Shown in pieces: positions 44,476 to 56,006 of a DNA stretch of 64,000 nt (position 1 is its first letter; each line of letters begins with the position of its first letter). The DNA is from Diplodia intermedia. Lineage: Eukaryota > Ascomycota > Dothideomycetes > Botryosphaeriales > Botryosphaeriaceae. The position numbers and the translations under genes are program-made. Location of the stretch: the NCBI GenBank assembly GCA_021495925.1, contig JAKEKT010000018.1:394913-458912 (forward strand). The letters run 5' to 3'. The notes under the pieces are model-generated. The model saw only the letters and a program-made list of their open reading frames with translations, did no database searches and was not told the origin of the DNA.

Positions 44476-47400
44476 TGCTCAACGTGTTATCGTGAGGTCC
44501 ACAATTGCACCGCGCGCGACCGAAGTTCGTCACGGACCACCCCTGCTCCGCTTAGTCACCCCTCCTCTCAAATCACCACCCCATTCCTCAACTAGTAGTT
44601 CTTTAAAATCATCACATGAAGCTCTCAACATATAGACCATCTTCCCTAGCACACATAAGCTGAACTTGTGCACTCGCATGCTTTATCCCACACTTGTTAG
44701 CTTGAGGACCTTACGATAGCTCATAGATACTAAGTATCCTAAGGGATTCAGGCGCACTGCTCTTAAAAATACAGTGTCAAAGTAGAAAGTAGTAAACGCT
44801 CGTCTCTGCTCGGGAGATCCCTCGTGGACGGTTTTAATTAGAGTAGAAATGCTAAATCTCCGAGAACTAGAAAGCGGGTAAGTATGTCAAATGCAACACC
44901 AAGAATCAAAGCCAGAGCCTCACGATAAAGAAAACCACGACCGCTGGGAACCAAAGACCACCAATGGCCGTAAAGAATTCATGCAGATGATCATTTCAAC
45001 TTCCTCTCCCTACTCTGCCCTCGATTACAACGAGAGATGCTCCAAGATGAGAGGCGCTGGGAGATGCCGCTTCGACTAATCCCATCCCACTCCATTATGC
45101 CGTATGCCAGAAAAGGGAAAGAAAACCCACACCAATACTCACGGCCGCGGGCCTCGGTCAGTTCGTCAGCCTCTACCTTGTGCTCCACCGCATCCTTGCA
45201 ACTGCAACGAATCCCATATAAACCCGAGCAAGCTACATGCGCAAGCCCTCCACAACGGACGGTGCATACCAATCACAGCCATACCACTATCGTCGGCATC
45301 TCAGACCCCCATGGTAACGGTCTTCCCCTCTTCCATCACACCAGACAACCAACGCAGCAGTGCCGCCAGTGTAGAGAACCCGCACAGGGCAGTCGAGGTA
45401 CGTACGCGGAGAGCAAACTGGCGTCTAGACCGGGGACTGTAAGGTGAGGAGAGCGTTCTTCCATGGCGGCGCGGCTGCGCATGGTGCCTACTACACAACT
45501 GCCTATCAAGAAAATCCCGTTGTAAGGCCGGCCAAGGAAATGATCGGAGCGGGACGACACTGGCCGTTGGCAGTGGCGACATCGGTAGCGGCAGTACCAA
45601 TTGCGGTGTTTCGCGGCGGGCGGCGGTTGTTGAAGTGGGAATCCTGCGCTGCGCGACGCGTACGGGTTTCGCGTGGGCGGCGTCGGCGGCGGCGGCGTCG
45701 GCCAGGAAGGAGGTTTTGCTACAAGCGGTGCATGCGGTGAGACCGGTGTTTGGGATTGGGGTTTCAGGGAGTCAGCTTTGCCCAGAAGCATGAAGAAGAA
45801 GAATAGAGTGAGTGTCGGAGATGATGAGGCGGAAGGCCACTGGTGTTGGCGGCCGGCGGGCGACGGACGGCGGGCGACGAGCGGGCGATGGGAGGCCATG
45901 GCCGTGAGGGAAGCGCTTGTTGGGCTCAAAAGCACGATGACGCTTCGTCAGAATACTAATGATGATGCTGATGCTGCTGTGGTGTGGTGTCGTACGAGTA
46001 GGCGTTCGTGTTGTGGGCATCTCTCCAAGCCATGCCTTGGGTGGTGGTGGTGGCCACTTGCTCGCTGGCGGCGCATCGCAGCGGTGGTGGTGTTCCAATC
46101 AGTCGCAGCGATGGGACAGTTGCTCAGAGCTCAGGACCTGCGATTAAGAGCATCATGAAATGACGCGGTGTGAGTTCCTCTTGCGGCGCGGGTGAAGACC
46201 CGGCAGTGACATCTGTGACCCTCAAGGAAGGCCAGCTGCCATGTGCTGCGCCCGGTCTCACCCCGCAGCGTCCAGTACCACGACGGCCAGGCAGTTCCTG
46301 AGGCAGGAGCCGCCCCAGCTCCTTCCTCAAAGGAACCATCCGCAAGGTAATATGTGGGGCGGAGCGGTGGTCGGGCCCCAGGACCCCTCCGGTTGCCCGG
46401 TCACCACCCCCCACCTGCATGGCGTAGGTCAAGCGACCCCGGATCAACCGCTCCCTCCGGTGCCCTATATAAACTCCCCTCCTCCTCGGCCCCAACTCCT
46501 CTTTTTCTTCTTCAGCTCTCTTTGCCTTTTGGCTTAGATCAAGTGAAGTAGCTGTTCTTTTCAGTTTAATCTCTGGAACGCCCCTACGGGGGCAAATCTT
46601 TTGATTAAACTAGTTTTTGGAAACCGCCCTGGGGGCTCTGAGCTCCGCTTAATCTCTCTGGGGCACGGTGTCGCCTCTATTGCACTGTCTGGGGCTGACG
46701 CGAACTTTCCTCACTCTTTTCGTTGTTTGCCTGGCCTTGCGCCGGGCTCCAAGGAAGAGACAGCTCAGCTTAAGAGAAGAAGCGACTTCGACGCGAACGC
46801 GACGTGATGAGCAGAGCTGGGCGCTGTGAGGCGCTGCGTCTGTGTTATGCGTGCATGGCGGAGGTCGCGACGTTACTCTGGTGTTGCGAGCGCACGCGAC
46901 AGCGACCAACGCGTCACAGCGCTTCACTGGACATGCAAGACAGCAGCGCCGATCCGCTCAGCGCCTGCAGCGCAACAGTGGAAAGCGCCCTCTGCGGCCT
47001 TCTTCTGCTGTCATTGCGGTGGCTATGGTTCCCGTCGCTCAGACGCGTTGCTCTTCGTCGCGTCTGGGCGGCTCTGGTCCCACACCAGAAAACCCTTCGC
47101 CGCAACACCCTCGCCAGGGAGTGCGGCGACCCCACCCACGAAGATCCTTCGATCAGCGATCTCACCCTGCCGACCGCCTTCGGAACATGGCGAGGCTTCC
47201 CGGACCCAGCGTCCGCACTCGTCGACGCCGATTCGTCGCTGACCACGATCGGCCGTTGCCTGGAAAGGCTCGACTGGCCGAAGAACAACACGCACGCAGG
47301 ACGCGTGAACGCCCCTGCAGCACTCTCCACCACCACCGGGACGCGATGAAACCCGAAGGGGGCTGATCGGGATCCTGCACATCACCTTCCGTCGCCACTG

Positions 47401-50400
47401 TCGACGCGCCATCCGCTGGAAGTGAGCGTCGACCGGTGGACGGCGGAGATGAGAACCACAGACGGCGAAGATCGTAGCAAAGCGTCCCGGCCAGAAGCAC
47501 CGGCGACCACGCCCGCCTCCGCGCGCGCAGGGTAGGAGCGGAGAGATGCATGTGTGATGAAGTGGCAAAGACTGATTCTCCAGGAACAGGCGAAAGAGAA
47601 GCGCCAGACATCACATCGCCACCAGAACCCCGCAGCGAGCACGTCTTCCGCAGCCTTTCGTGCAGCAGTAGCAGCAGTAGCTCCAGTATTGATGGACGAC
47701 GGTCGGCGATGGAGGAGTGGCGAGGCAAGGCAGGGGACCAGACAGTAGTGGCGCTCGCACCGCCATTGCCCCCACACACACGCGGCCGGAAATAACGACA
47801 ATGATGAGCCGCAAACCATCGCATTGACCAGTCAGAAGGGAGGATCACCACGAGAAGGGAGGCACAACCCAGCAGCAGTACCAAACAACCGGGGCCCGGC
47901 AGCGTCTGACGACTCAGTCGCCCCGTTCGAAGTTGCGGCCTTGCTTCCGCAACGGGCGGCGGCAGCGTCGCGTCAGCGGGGACGCGCCGTGACCCGGAAG
48001 GAGGGTGGATAGCCTTTCTTCAGATTGCCATCAGACGGGCCATGGGAATTTGCCTCTGGTGCTGGGATGCGGCGGCTTTAGCGCGAGTCGCGCTCGACGT
48101 CGGAAGTTGCGGCCATGTTGCCACTTTCAGGGCTCGCGGGTGCAGGCTCGCACGGTTTCGGCAAGGGGCGAGGCGGGGAATGCATGCAAGTGGGTTTTTG
48201 CGTGCGGACAGGAAGCAGCGCGAGCGAAAAAGGGGGCCGTGTGTGGGCAAGTACAGAATGGGCGGGTTCGGGCTTGACGTCAGGACATCCCCGCTGATCA
48301 GCCTGCGCTGCTTTCGCCCTAAGCCCTACAGCCCTACGGCAGTCGGTCGCGTGGCAAAACGGAGCGAGCTGCTTTCCACGCTCGGTTGCTGGTCGTTCCC
48401 ACTTGCGGCGGCGCGGGGGGCGGCGGTGGTGGTGCAGGTGGCGGTGGTTTATGCGAGCGGGAAGCTAGACGGCAGGCGTGCCGGGGCTGAACAACGCAGG
48501 CTAGCCGCGCTTGCAGTCCGCGAAAAAGCAACAATCGACAGCGGGCGCAGCTCCGACAGATGCGGCGATCTGTGTAACGCGCGCCTGTCCCACCCCTCGT
48601 ACCCCGCCCTGGGCAAATCGAGATATCGCCACGATCTTGATCGATTCATTTGCGACGTCCGAAGTTGCGCGAACGGGCACAGCGCAGCAGGCGGGAAAGT
48701 GGGTAGCGCTGCTGCTCTCCAGCCCTCACCGTGTCGAGGACGGGGCCACGGCGAGCCCGAGGCCGCGACGTCATGGTCGGGCTCAGACCGACTCAGCCAT
48801 CCACCAGGTCGACTCATGCGCGACGTTCGACCTTGACGGGCTCTGCGCCGCGGCCGGGCGACGAGCCAGCACTCCAGGCGCCGGTCCCTGCATGAATGCC
48901 GCGGCTTCGACGGCGAGGCCACAGGCGCGGCGTGCACAGGAACACTGGCTCCCAAAAATGGTCGCGGGATGACGTCAATTCCGGCCATCATCGAGATCCA
49001 CGGGCTCGTGGCGAAGGATTGTCAGCGCCAGGGAACCGCTGCCCGCAACCGGTTTGAGGCTGGGCGGCGACTGTGGCGGTTGCCATGTACTCGCCACAGG
49101 CGAATCGATCGGGGCCTGGCGGGCTGATATCGAAGGGATCCGCGCGCTGCTTGCCGCCCGCCTCTTTCGAATCATGTCCCTACGTTCAACGGCGGATGCT
49201 CGCTGGCCTCGTTCGTGTGCTCATGCATCAGCTGGTCGAGACGTGCTGAGAGCCGCCGGCGAGCCGCCATCCCGGCCACAGTTTGAATCAGAGCAATATG
49301 CTTGCGACGTTCATAACTACGACTTATGCAAAGCCCGTCCTTCGAGGCCAGCGCCGCCAGACTTGCAGTGTGAGTCCGCTCCCCGGACAACCAGTCTCGT
49401 CTCCTCGCAGACAGCAGGACAGCCATCGCTCTCCTCAGCACTCGCCTGGCGGAAGGGAGGGAGCGCACGCCGGCGAAAGGTCGGAGGGCACCGCATAAAC
49501 GTCGGGCGGCTGGTTGTTTTCACAACTGCGTGCCTCCCTACGTTCGAAGTTGGCGGCGAGGCACACGCCTCCCGGGCGCCCTGCAGCACCCAAACATGTT
49601 CAAACGTCAGACCCAGGCAGCTTTGTGCGGGTAATGCGCTGAGAAAGCACGACTCCCAAACGCCCCGGCGCCGACCTCCTGCGTCTTTCACGACTCCTGA
49701 GCCCGCAACCCGTCTCGGGGGTGCCATTTGTGAAGCGTGCAGCTCGTGCGGGGAGCGTGTGTGTGCGACAGGGGGCGTGGGAGCCGCTTGGCTGGGGGGG
49801 CACACGATGCGAACATGACGGCTGGATGACTGCGCTTGCCCGACTTTCGGTTCTACTGCCCCTTCTTCCCCCGGCCAGGAGAAGGCTCCTGTTGTTTGCG
49901 ATACTCGGGGGGTTGCGTAAGTATTGCCTGCCCGACCGCAACTCCTCAGCTCGGCCATTCAGCTTCGTCTCGCGACGCACTTTGACATGATGCCGGCAAA
50001 TCTAGGAAACCCTTCCAGCCTTTACGTTTGCATCGTCATCTGAAAAGAAACGCGTCCCGCTCCTGGCGGACAGGTATCCAGATTACTCCGTCACTCGCAC
50101 ACTTGCGACGTTCGAGGTTGATGCAGCAAGCCACGCATTCCGCAATTGGGTAAGCAATCCTGCAAATTCTTTTGGGCTCGAAGATGGACGTATGATCGGA
50201 TAGGGACGACGTCGCGATTGAGTTTGCTTTATGCAACCTTCGCTTGCCATATCGGCGATTAGCAAAGAGTGGTGGGTGAATCGCAATGGCTCCCCTGGTC
50301 TTGCTATTCACCACCACTCTCCAGAACGGCATTCGAAGCCGAATGCCCCTAAGACTTAGCGTCTCGGCCACAGACGACGCATTGCAATGTCCTTTACCCT

Positions 50401-51523
50401 CTCCTCCCTCCCATTTCGCCCATTGCAGCCGCGATGGTATCCAACGCCCTCAGTACGCAGCGCAACCCACGAGCAGTGCAGCATCAGAGATCCCGGAAGC
50501 CTACGAGCGACGACACGAAATGAGACACGATTCTTGTCGCATTTCTCGAATCCTGCATGGAACGCATGTCACCAATAGGGACGAAGGCATTGCGACCCCC
50601 AAATACCTAGACCTTCAATCCGGCACGCCCCCGGCAAAACACGTATTAAGCGACAACTTCAAACGTCGCAATCGCTCGGGCGACTATCGCGCGACGCCTG
50701 GTTGTAGGTCGGCCGACCAACGGAGATTTCGGGCTTGCCTCGGTGTGCGTGTGTCGACGGGGCATACCTTATGTGAGCAAGACGTTCGACGCATGAAGAG
50801 GAGGCGGTTAGAATCGCTAGTCGACGGGGCTGCCCGCGGTCAAGCTCGAACGTAGTAAGCCTTTTGCCGGCGGTAGACGGGATTGATCGCTGAGCTTGTC
50901 GTCGGCAATTGGCGGGCCAGGCTAAGGGAAATGCAGGCGCGAGGCTGCCGGCTGCCGGCTGCCGCCGCATGTTTGACTCGGTGATGCGGATGCCGGCTAA
51001 ATCCTGTAGATACCTATCATCTGAGTGCATGCGGACGTCTAGTCTGGTTGCGATTTTTTTTTTTTGGGAGAGGAAAAACATTTACGCCTCTATGCTCGCT
51101 TCCTACGAAACGAAAAGGATAACGGCAAGCGGGGAAGGGAGGACGTGTGGGGCCAGATCAGAGGAGGAATGTGTGGGGAAAGAGGATCGCAGCCGCCAGC
51201 AGTCCAACTTCGAACGTCGCATTCAGGTATCTGTTTACAGGTCAAAAGATTCACGATTTACGGAGAAAAACGTGAATATCCGCGTCTTCCCCGAGCATGG
51301 ACCGGTGGTGTTGGGGTGAACTTCCTGCCACTTCTTTCGTCTCACACGAACTCCCATATGAAAGCTGTTTCTTGCGTTAAGATGTCGTTAATTTTTATTT
51401 GTAGCAAGGTGCTGAAGGAGTAAAGCCGCTTGCGGTTCACCATAGCGTATCACTCAGTACTGCTACTTTTTCCCCTCCCTCCTTCCACCCCCCCACAATC
51501 CACTCGCCGTCAAAGATGCCCAG
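44476..51523. other. Gene-poor 7-kb region
   Basis: Between the PPR-like gene and the MFS gene no coding region could be supported. Frames are shorter than about 260 codons, often open on both strands and rich in Arg/Pro/Ala. 44,630-44,900 is A/T-richer. 46,160-46,660 resembles an LTR or strong promoter. 47.9-51.2 kb carries repeated GACGTTCGA motifs. A short T tract lies at 51,053-51,066. Small multi-exon or RNA genes could be hidden here. Confidence 0.5.
46160..46660 (+). mobile_element. LTR-like segment (possible solo LTR), uncertain
   Basis: Contains a strong TATA box (TATATAAA at 46466-46473), a C/T-rich start region (CTCTTTTTCTTCTTCAGC) and a downstream G/C hairpin (GCCCCTACGGGGGC), laid out like U3-R-U5 of a fungal Ty3/Gypsy LTR. 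No retroviral-type protein is encoded nearby, and I could not fix termini or a target-site duplication. It may instead be the promoter of an unrecognised gene. Confidence 0.25.
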
Positions 51524-53246
51524 CTAATAGTTATTACCAGTGGCGACGCCCCAGAAATAAGCAACCCAGGCGCCCACTATCAAGAACAACACAAAGACAA
51601 AGAAACCCATGCTGATCCTCCTATTCTTCGCGCCCTCCTCGCCGCTCTCAAACTCGTCGCGGCGCCGGTTGATGACGCCGCCGTTGGCGAGCCGCTGCTT
51701 CTTCGTCCACTGCAGCTTCCCGAGATCGACGTCGAAGAAGCCAAGGGTGAACAGGGCGGCGGCGACGACGACGGAGCCGGCGGCCAGGACGACGTAGATG
51801 ACGACGACGTTGTCGTAGCTGTCGCCGTCGCGGTCCTGGACGACGCCGGCGACGATGCGGACGATGATGTTCATGCTGTTGTTGACGGCGATCTTGACGG
51901 CGTAGCCGGCGCCGAAGACCTCCTGGTACCACATGGAGGTGCGGATGCCGTCGATGATGACGGTGGGGCCGAAGGTGAAGGCGACGGCGTAGATGCCGAA
52001 GGAGGCGGCGGTGCCGGCGACGGACGGGCCCCAGGCGGCGAGGCACATGGCCAGCAGCATGCCGAGGCCGCAGACGAGCATGAGCGACAGGCGGTGGCCG
52101 AGCAGGTCGACGAAGACGCCGATGAGGGGGACGAGGAAGAAGCCGAGGTACTGCGACATGGCGCTGTACCAGCCGGCGGTGACGGCGTCGATGTCGAAGC
52201 GCTGCTCGGCCAGCTCGGTGGCGTTGGAGCTGTAGACGACGGCGGTGCTGGTCTGGAACAGCGAGAAGAGGATGACGCCCCAGAAGGGCCAGGGCAGGCG
52301 CAGCATCTTGCCGACCTCGAACCGCTTGTTCCTCTCCGTCAGCGGCTCGCCCGTGGCCGGGTCCGCGGTGCCGGCGAAGCGACGCTCGCACCAGCGCGTG
52401 AAGAACCAGAAGACGAGCGTGGCGGCGTTGGTGAAGAGGTTCATGAAGACGGCCGTCCAGTACACCCAGCTGAAGTCGCCCGTCTTCTTCGCGATGACGT
52501 TGGCCGTCGCCTTGCCGACGAAGGAGCCGATCTTGCCGATGCCCAGCTCGAAGCCCAGCGTCGACGCGAAGCCGTTGGACGGCGCGAACCACGAGCTGAA
52601 GACCTTGTACTGCGCGACCTGCGTGGCGATGTCGCCGAACGACTGCACCACGACGCCGAAGATCATGAACTTGTAGTTGCGCACCGTCGTCGCGGCTGCG
52701 ATGAGGATGGCGCCGACGCTGAAGATGACGTTGCCCCAGAGCATGGCGCCTGTTGCGGGTCAGTGTATCCCGTGGGGTGGTTGAGCGAGAGACTGACCGG
52801 CACCACCAATCCGATCCGTCACCAAACCGCTCACGAGAATCAGCGCAGTGACCATGAAGTCCTCGCTAGCCTCCAGCACCGCGTACTGCGCGTTGTTGAT
52901 GTGCAGTTTCTACATCCATCAGTCAGCCCGACCTCTTTTTCTCCCCCTCATGCAGACCTGGAACCACCAGTTCCGACGTACATACCTTCTTCAGCGTACT
53001 CTTCATCGCGCCCGTCACGCCGCTGCTCCAGTGCGACCCGAAGCCAATCGCCGTGACGAGAAGGACGGAGATGATCTTCATGCGCAGCGGGACGTGAGTG
53101 CTTCGCCCGCCCGCGGTCCTCACAGACGCCCCGTCCCCGCCGCTGCCGCCATCGTTGTTCACCGCAGCCACGCCGACCACGCCATCATCCTTCTTTTCCT
53201 CCACGACGGCGGCGTCGCGCTCCGTTGGAGAACTGCTGGCGTTCAT
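51524..53246 (-). CDS. MFS transporter, MFSD1-like
   Basis: 532-aa major facilitator; exons 53246-52986, 52909-52798 and 52749-51524. A polar acidic N-terminal tail of about 55 residues precedes the first helix (KIISVLLVTAIGFGSHWSSG). The exon junctions give STLKKKLHINNAQYAVLEAS and DRIGGAGAMLWGN, where DRIGG is the MFS loop 2-3 signature. About twelve hydrophobic segments follow, with a central cytosolic loop rich in charged residues (ERNKRFEVGKM) and a C-terminal helix ending FLIVGAWVAYFWG. The overall sequence fits the group that includes vertebrate MFSD1 (a lysosomal dipeptide carrier); the fungal substrate is unknown, with vacuolar location inferred. It is the only gene in an otherwise gene-poor stretch. 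Confidence 0.92.
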
Positions 53247-56006
53247 GGCTTCTTCTTCTTCTTCTCCTCCACCACCGAAAGGGCGCGAGAGACAGTGAAA
53301 GAAGGGATTATGGGGAAAGGAAGAAAAGGCAATGATCAGATAAGATGGGCAGTGGGGGGTGCTCAAACTCTTTTTAAACATGCCGGCGGGATGTCCCATT
53401 TGCCGTCCAGCGGAGCGGGTCCAGCACGGTTGATCTCCGATGCTAGAGCGTACGATCACCACCACACCAATCCACACACTTCGCAGGCGGGGCCGCTGAG
53501 AGAGAGGGTCATTGCGACCCAGACGTGGCATCACCTCCGGCAGTTGCCCGCCTCCCATCCATAGCTGCGAAGTTGGGGGGGAAAAGAACGCAGACGCTCA
53601 ACGTCTTGCGGATAGACTTAGCACCCCCATCCTCTTCGCTTGCATATTTTTCTCCCACCACCGTATACGCGAGTCAAAACAGGATCTTGGCAACGGCAGA
53701 GATGTCCATTTGCAGCTTAAATCGAAAGCAGCGGGATTCCCCACGGGTCGTTGTCGACGGAAGGTGAAAATCTTATCAGATCCACTGTTAGCCCACGTAT
53801 GCTGGTCCGCCTTTCTTTTTTTCTTGAACAGAAAAAGAAAAAGGCCTTCTCTGTTTCGGAAAACCGTGGCTTTTGGGCGATCGGCCCGAGGGTTTGTTCG
53901 GAGTGCTTGGCTCGTCGGGCGATATCGGCTCGGCTATTGTCCCTTCTTCTCCCTCTCCTCGGATCACACGTTGATAATGGAGTTGTATTCTGTGGCGCAG
54001 ATTGCGGATGCACGATTCTCAGAGAGGTGTTATGGAAGGGACGTGGTTGAGCGAGGGAGTTGTACGGCATGGGGCTGTGCCACCGACATGTCCGTAGCAC
54101 AGGGTTGGTATTCAGACGTTCGAGCTTGTGGCGGGGGTGCGGCCGCGACTGGAGCGGTGCAGCGCGAATGGCGGTGCTGCTGTTGCTGGCATTGGCTGGC
54201 CGCTCTGACGTGTGACGGCCGGCTGCTCCATCCCTGGCTCCCACCCGCTTCGCCATGTTCCCGAAAGGGTGTCATGCATGAGGTGTGGGAAATAATCGGT
54301 GGATAGACGTTCGACGTTCGTGTCCAAAAGGGAGCCATGCGTCAGGTGTGGCAATAACAATTCGTGTGGTAGACGTTCGACGTCCGTGTCCAAAAGGGAG
54401 CCCTGCATCGAGTGTGGGAGTTGTTCGCAGCGGATAGACGTTCGACCTTCATGCAGCGTGCTCCAACGAGAGAGAGTCAGCGGCGTCGTCCTCTCACCCA
54501 GCCTGCTCCACCAGCGATTCCGATAGGCAGCGGAGGCAAAGCAGTCGCACATGCAGCACCACAGCACAGCACAGCACATCGCCGCTTCTCCCCCAACTTC
54601 ATACGCCGCAAAGAATCTTCTCCCGCGTCGACCGGCCGTCTACCGCGTCACACCATGCCCATCCCGCCCGCCTATCCACGGAAACCAGAGCTGCAATGAC
54701 TGACAGCTCGCCCCGTCCCTCCGGCTGCACGTTTCCCGCTTCCTGCCGTCGGTTCCCGCTCCCGCCGTCTCCCAGACCTTGGTCGACCTTGGCGTTCGTT
54801 CCCCCGAGAGGAAAGTCCGCAGCCAGCCAGCCACACCCGCAACGGCATGCAAGTGAGCAGCAGCCAGCCCGGGCCCTCTCGGCTTACATACCCGCGCAAA
54901 AGAGCTGCAACAAGCATGCAGCGCAGGCCCCACACGGTGGTCCCGTCTGCACAAATGCCAGATGTTCGACCTTGGACGCGGGAGTCTCGATGCGGTTTAG
55001 CCGGAGGGGGGGTCCTTTTGTTTGTGGCTTTCGTGCGATCATGATCGAGGCGTCTTGATTGTTTTCCGATCCGGCCGGATGATCTCGACGTCGGGTCGGA
55101 TTTGTGTGCGGCTGATGGGGGGCTGGCTGGCTGGCGTCGGGTCGATCCAGCACGAGGAGGAGAGAGAGAAAGAGACAGATAGAGTCGCATCGCATCGTAT
55201 CGCATCGCAGCGCCGCTCAGCCCCAGCTCTCCGAACAAACACCCATACGAACCCGTTCTTCTCGCGGCGGCGGAAGAGAAGGCGGGCCGGGTTTTCGCGC
55301 GCGCCTCACCTACCCAACACCTGCTTGCCGGATGAGGCAAAGCGGCGGCGGTGGCTGCTCACATCGGCTGCTGCACGGCTGACGGGAGATGTGCAGCAGG
55401 AGAATGCAGACTGAGCGCATACGTTTTGTTCAGACGTTCGACGGTGGCGCCCCGCTCGGAAGCGGGCGGTGGCAGCGACTGTGGGCTCCTGTTGGTGGCC
55501 GCCGCCGTCCACTTGCGCCACCACCACCATAGCACGACGCAAACCCACAAAAGGCCGGCTTTGCCGCTTTCCCCGGTCACACCTTGTGTTCGTGAGACCA
55601 AGGAACAAAGGTGAAGCCGCTGGCATCCGCTTCCAGCGACGCGTTGTCGATCAAGAACGTGTGGCGTCAAGGTTGGTGGAGAGAGAGAGGGGCGAACGGA
55701 TGGCTGCTGCGCGTGAAGAATCGTCGCAGCCATCTCGGGCGCGCGAAAAACGCGCCGTTCGAGATAGGAGCACAGCCGGAAATGGCACACTGCAGCAAGG
55801 TCGGACGTCGCAGTCGTCCGCGAGCTGTGGGTGCCCAAGTACCGAGGCTGTCGGGTTGTTTGGGCCTGAGGCTCGCACAGCCTGGGGCGTGTTCGTGCGT
55901 ATCGGTGAGTTATCAAGATGCTTGAAGCAAGCTATAGTATTATTATCCATCGGCCGTTACATGCAGATAGCCCGCCCCATTAGAGATGCCAAAGCCACCA
56001 CGAGAT
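53247..56006. other. Gene-poor intergenic region with repeats
   Basis: 2.8 kb between two minus-strand genes. Contains the MFS promoter, T-rich DNA at 53,800-53,830, a degenerate ~66-bp tandem repeat (54,240-54,460) and several GACGTTCGA motifs. Open frames have no motif support. Confidence 0.55.
54240..54460 (+). repeat. Degenerate ~66-bp tandem repeat
   Basis: Units centred on TAGACGTTCGAC at 54304, 54370 and 54435 (steps of 66 and 65 bp). The first two share TGTCCAAAAGGGAGCC and then a GGTGTGG or GTGTGGG block; a partial earlier unit (CGAAAGGGTGTCATGCAT) starts near 54262. Each full unit carries one copy of the dispersed motif. Confidence 0.7.

Larger units (their letters stand above)
47925..55441. 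repeat. Dispersed GACGTTCGA(AGTTG) motif family
   Basis: Exact GACGTTCGA (or its complement) at 48822, 50107, 50781, 51210 (reverse), 54115, 54306, 54372, 54437 and 55433. Near copies at 47925, 48095, 48654, 49182, 49306, 49539, 50651 (reverse) and 54962. Several extend to CGTTCGAAGTTGCGG. None lies inside the MFS coding region at 51.5-53.2 kb. Confidence 0.65.

Noticed and set aside
45301..45935. Minus-strand open frames with a hydrophobic end (ALLRWLSGVMEEG)
   Set aside because: Neither frame has a family motif, the overlapping frames are equally open, and no splice model gave a convincing protein.
46600..47900. Several + and - open frames of 65-240 codons
   Set aside because: Rich in Arg/Ala/Pro, open simultaneously on both strands and without motifs; typical of GC-rich non-coding DNA.
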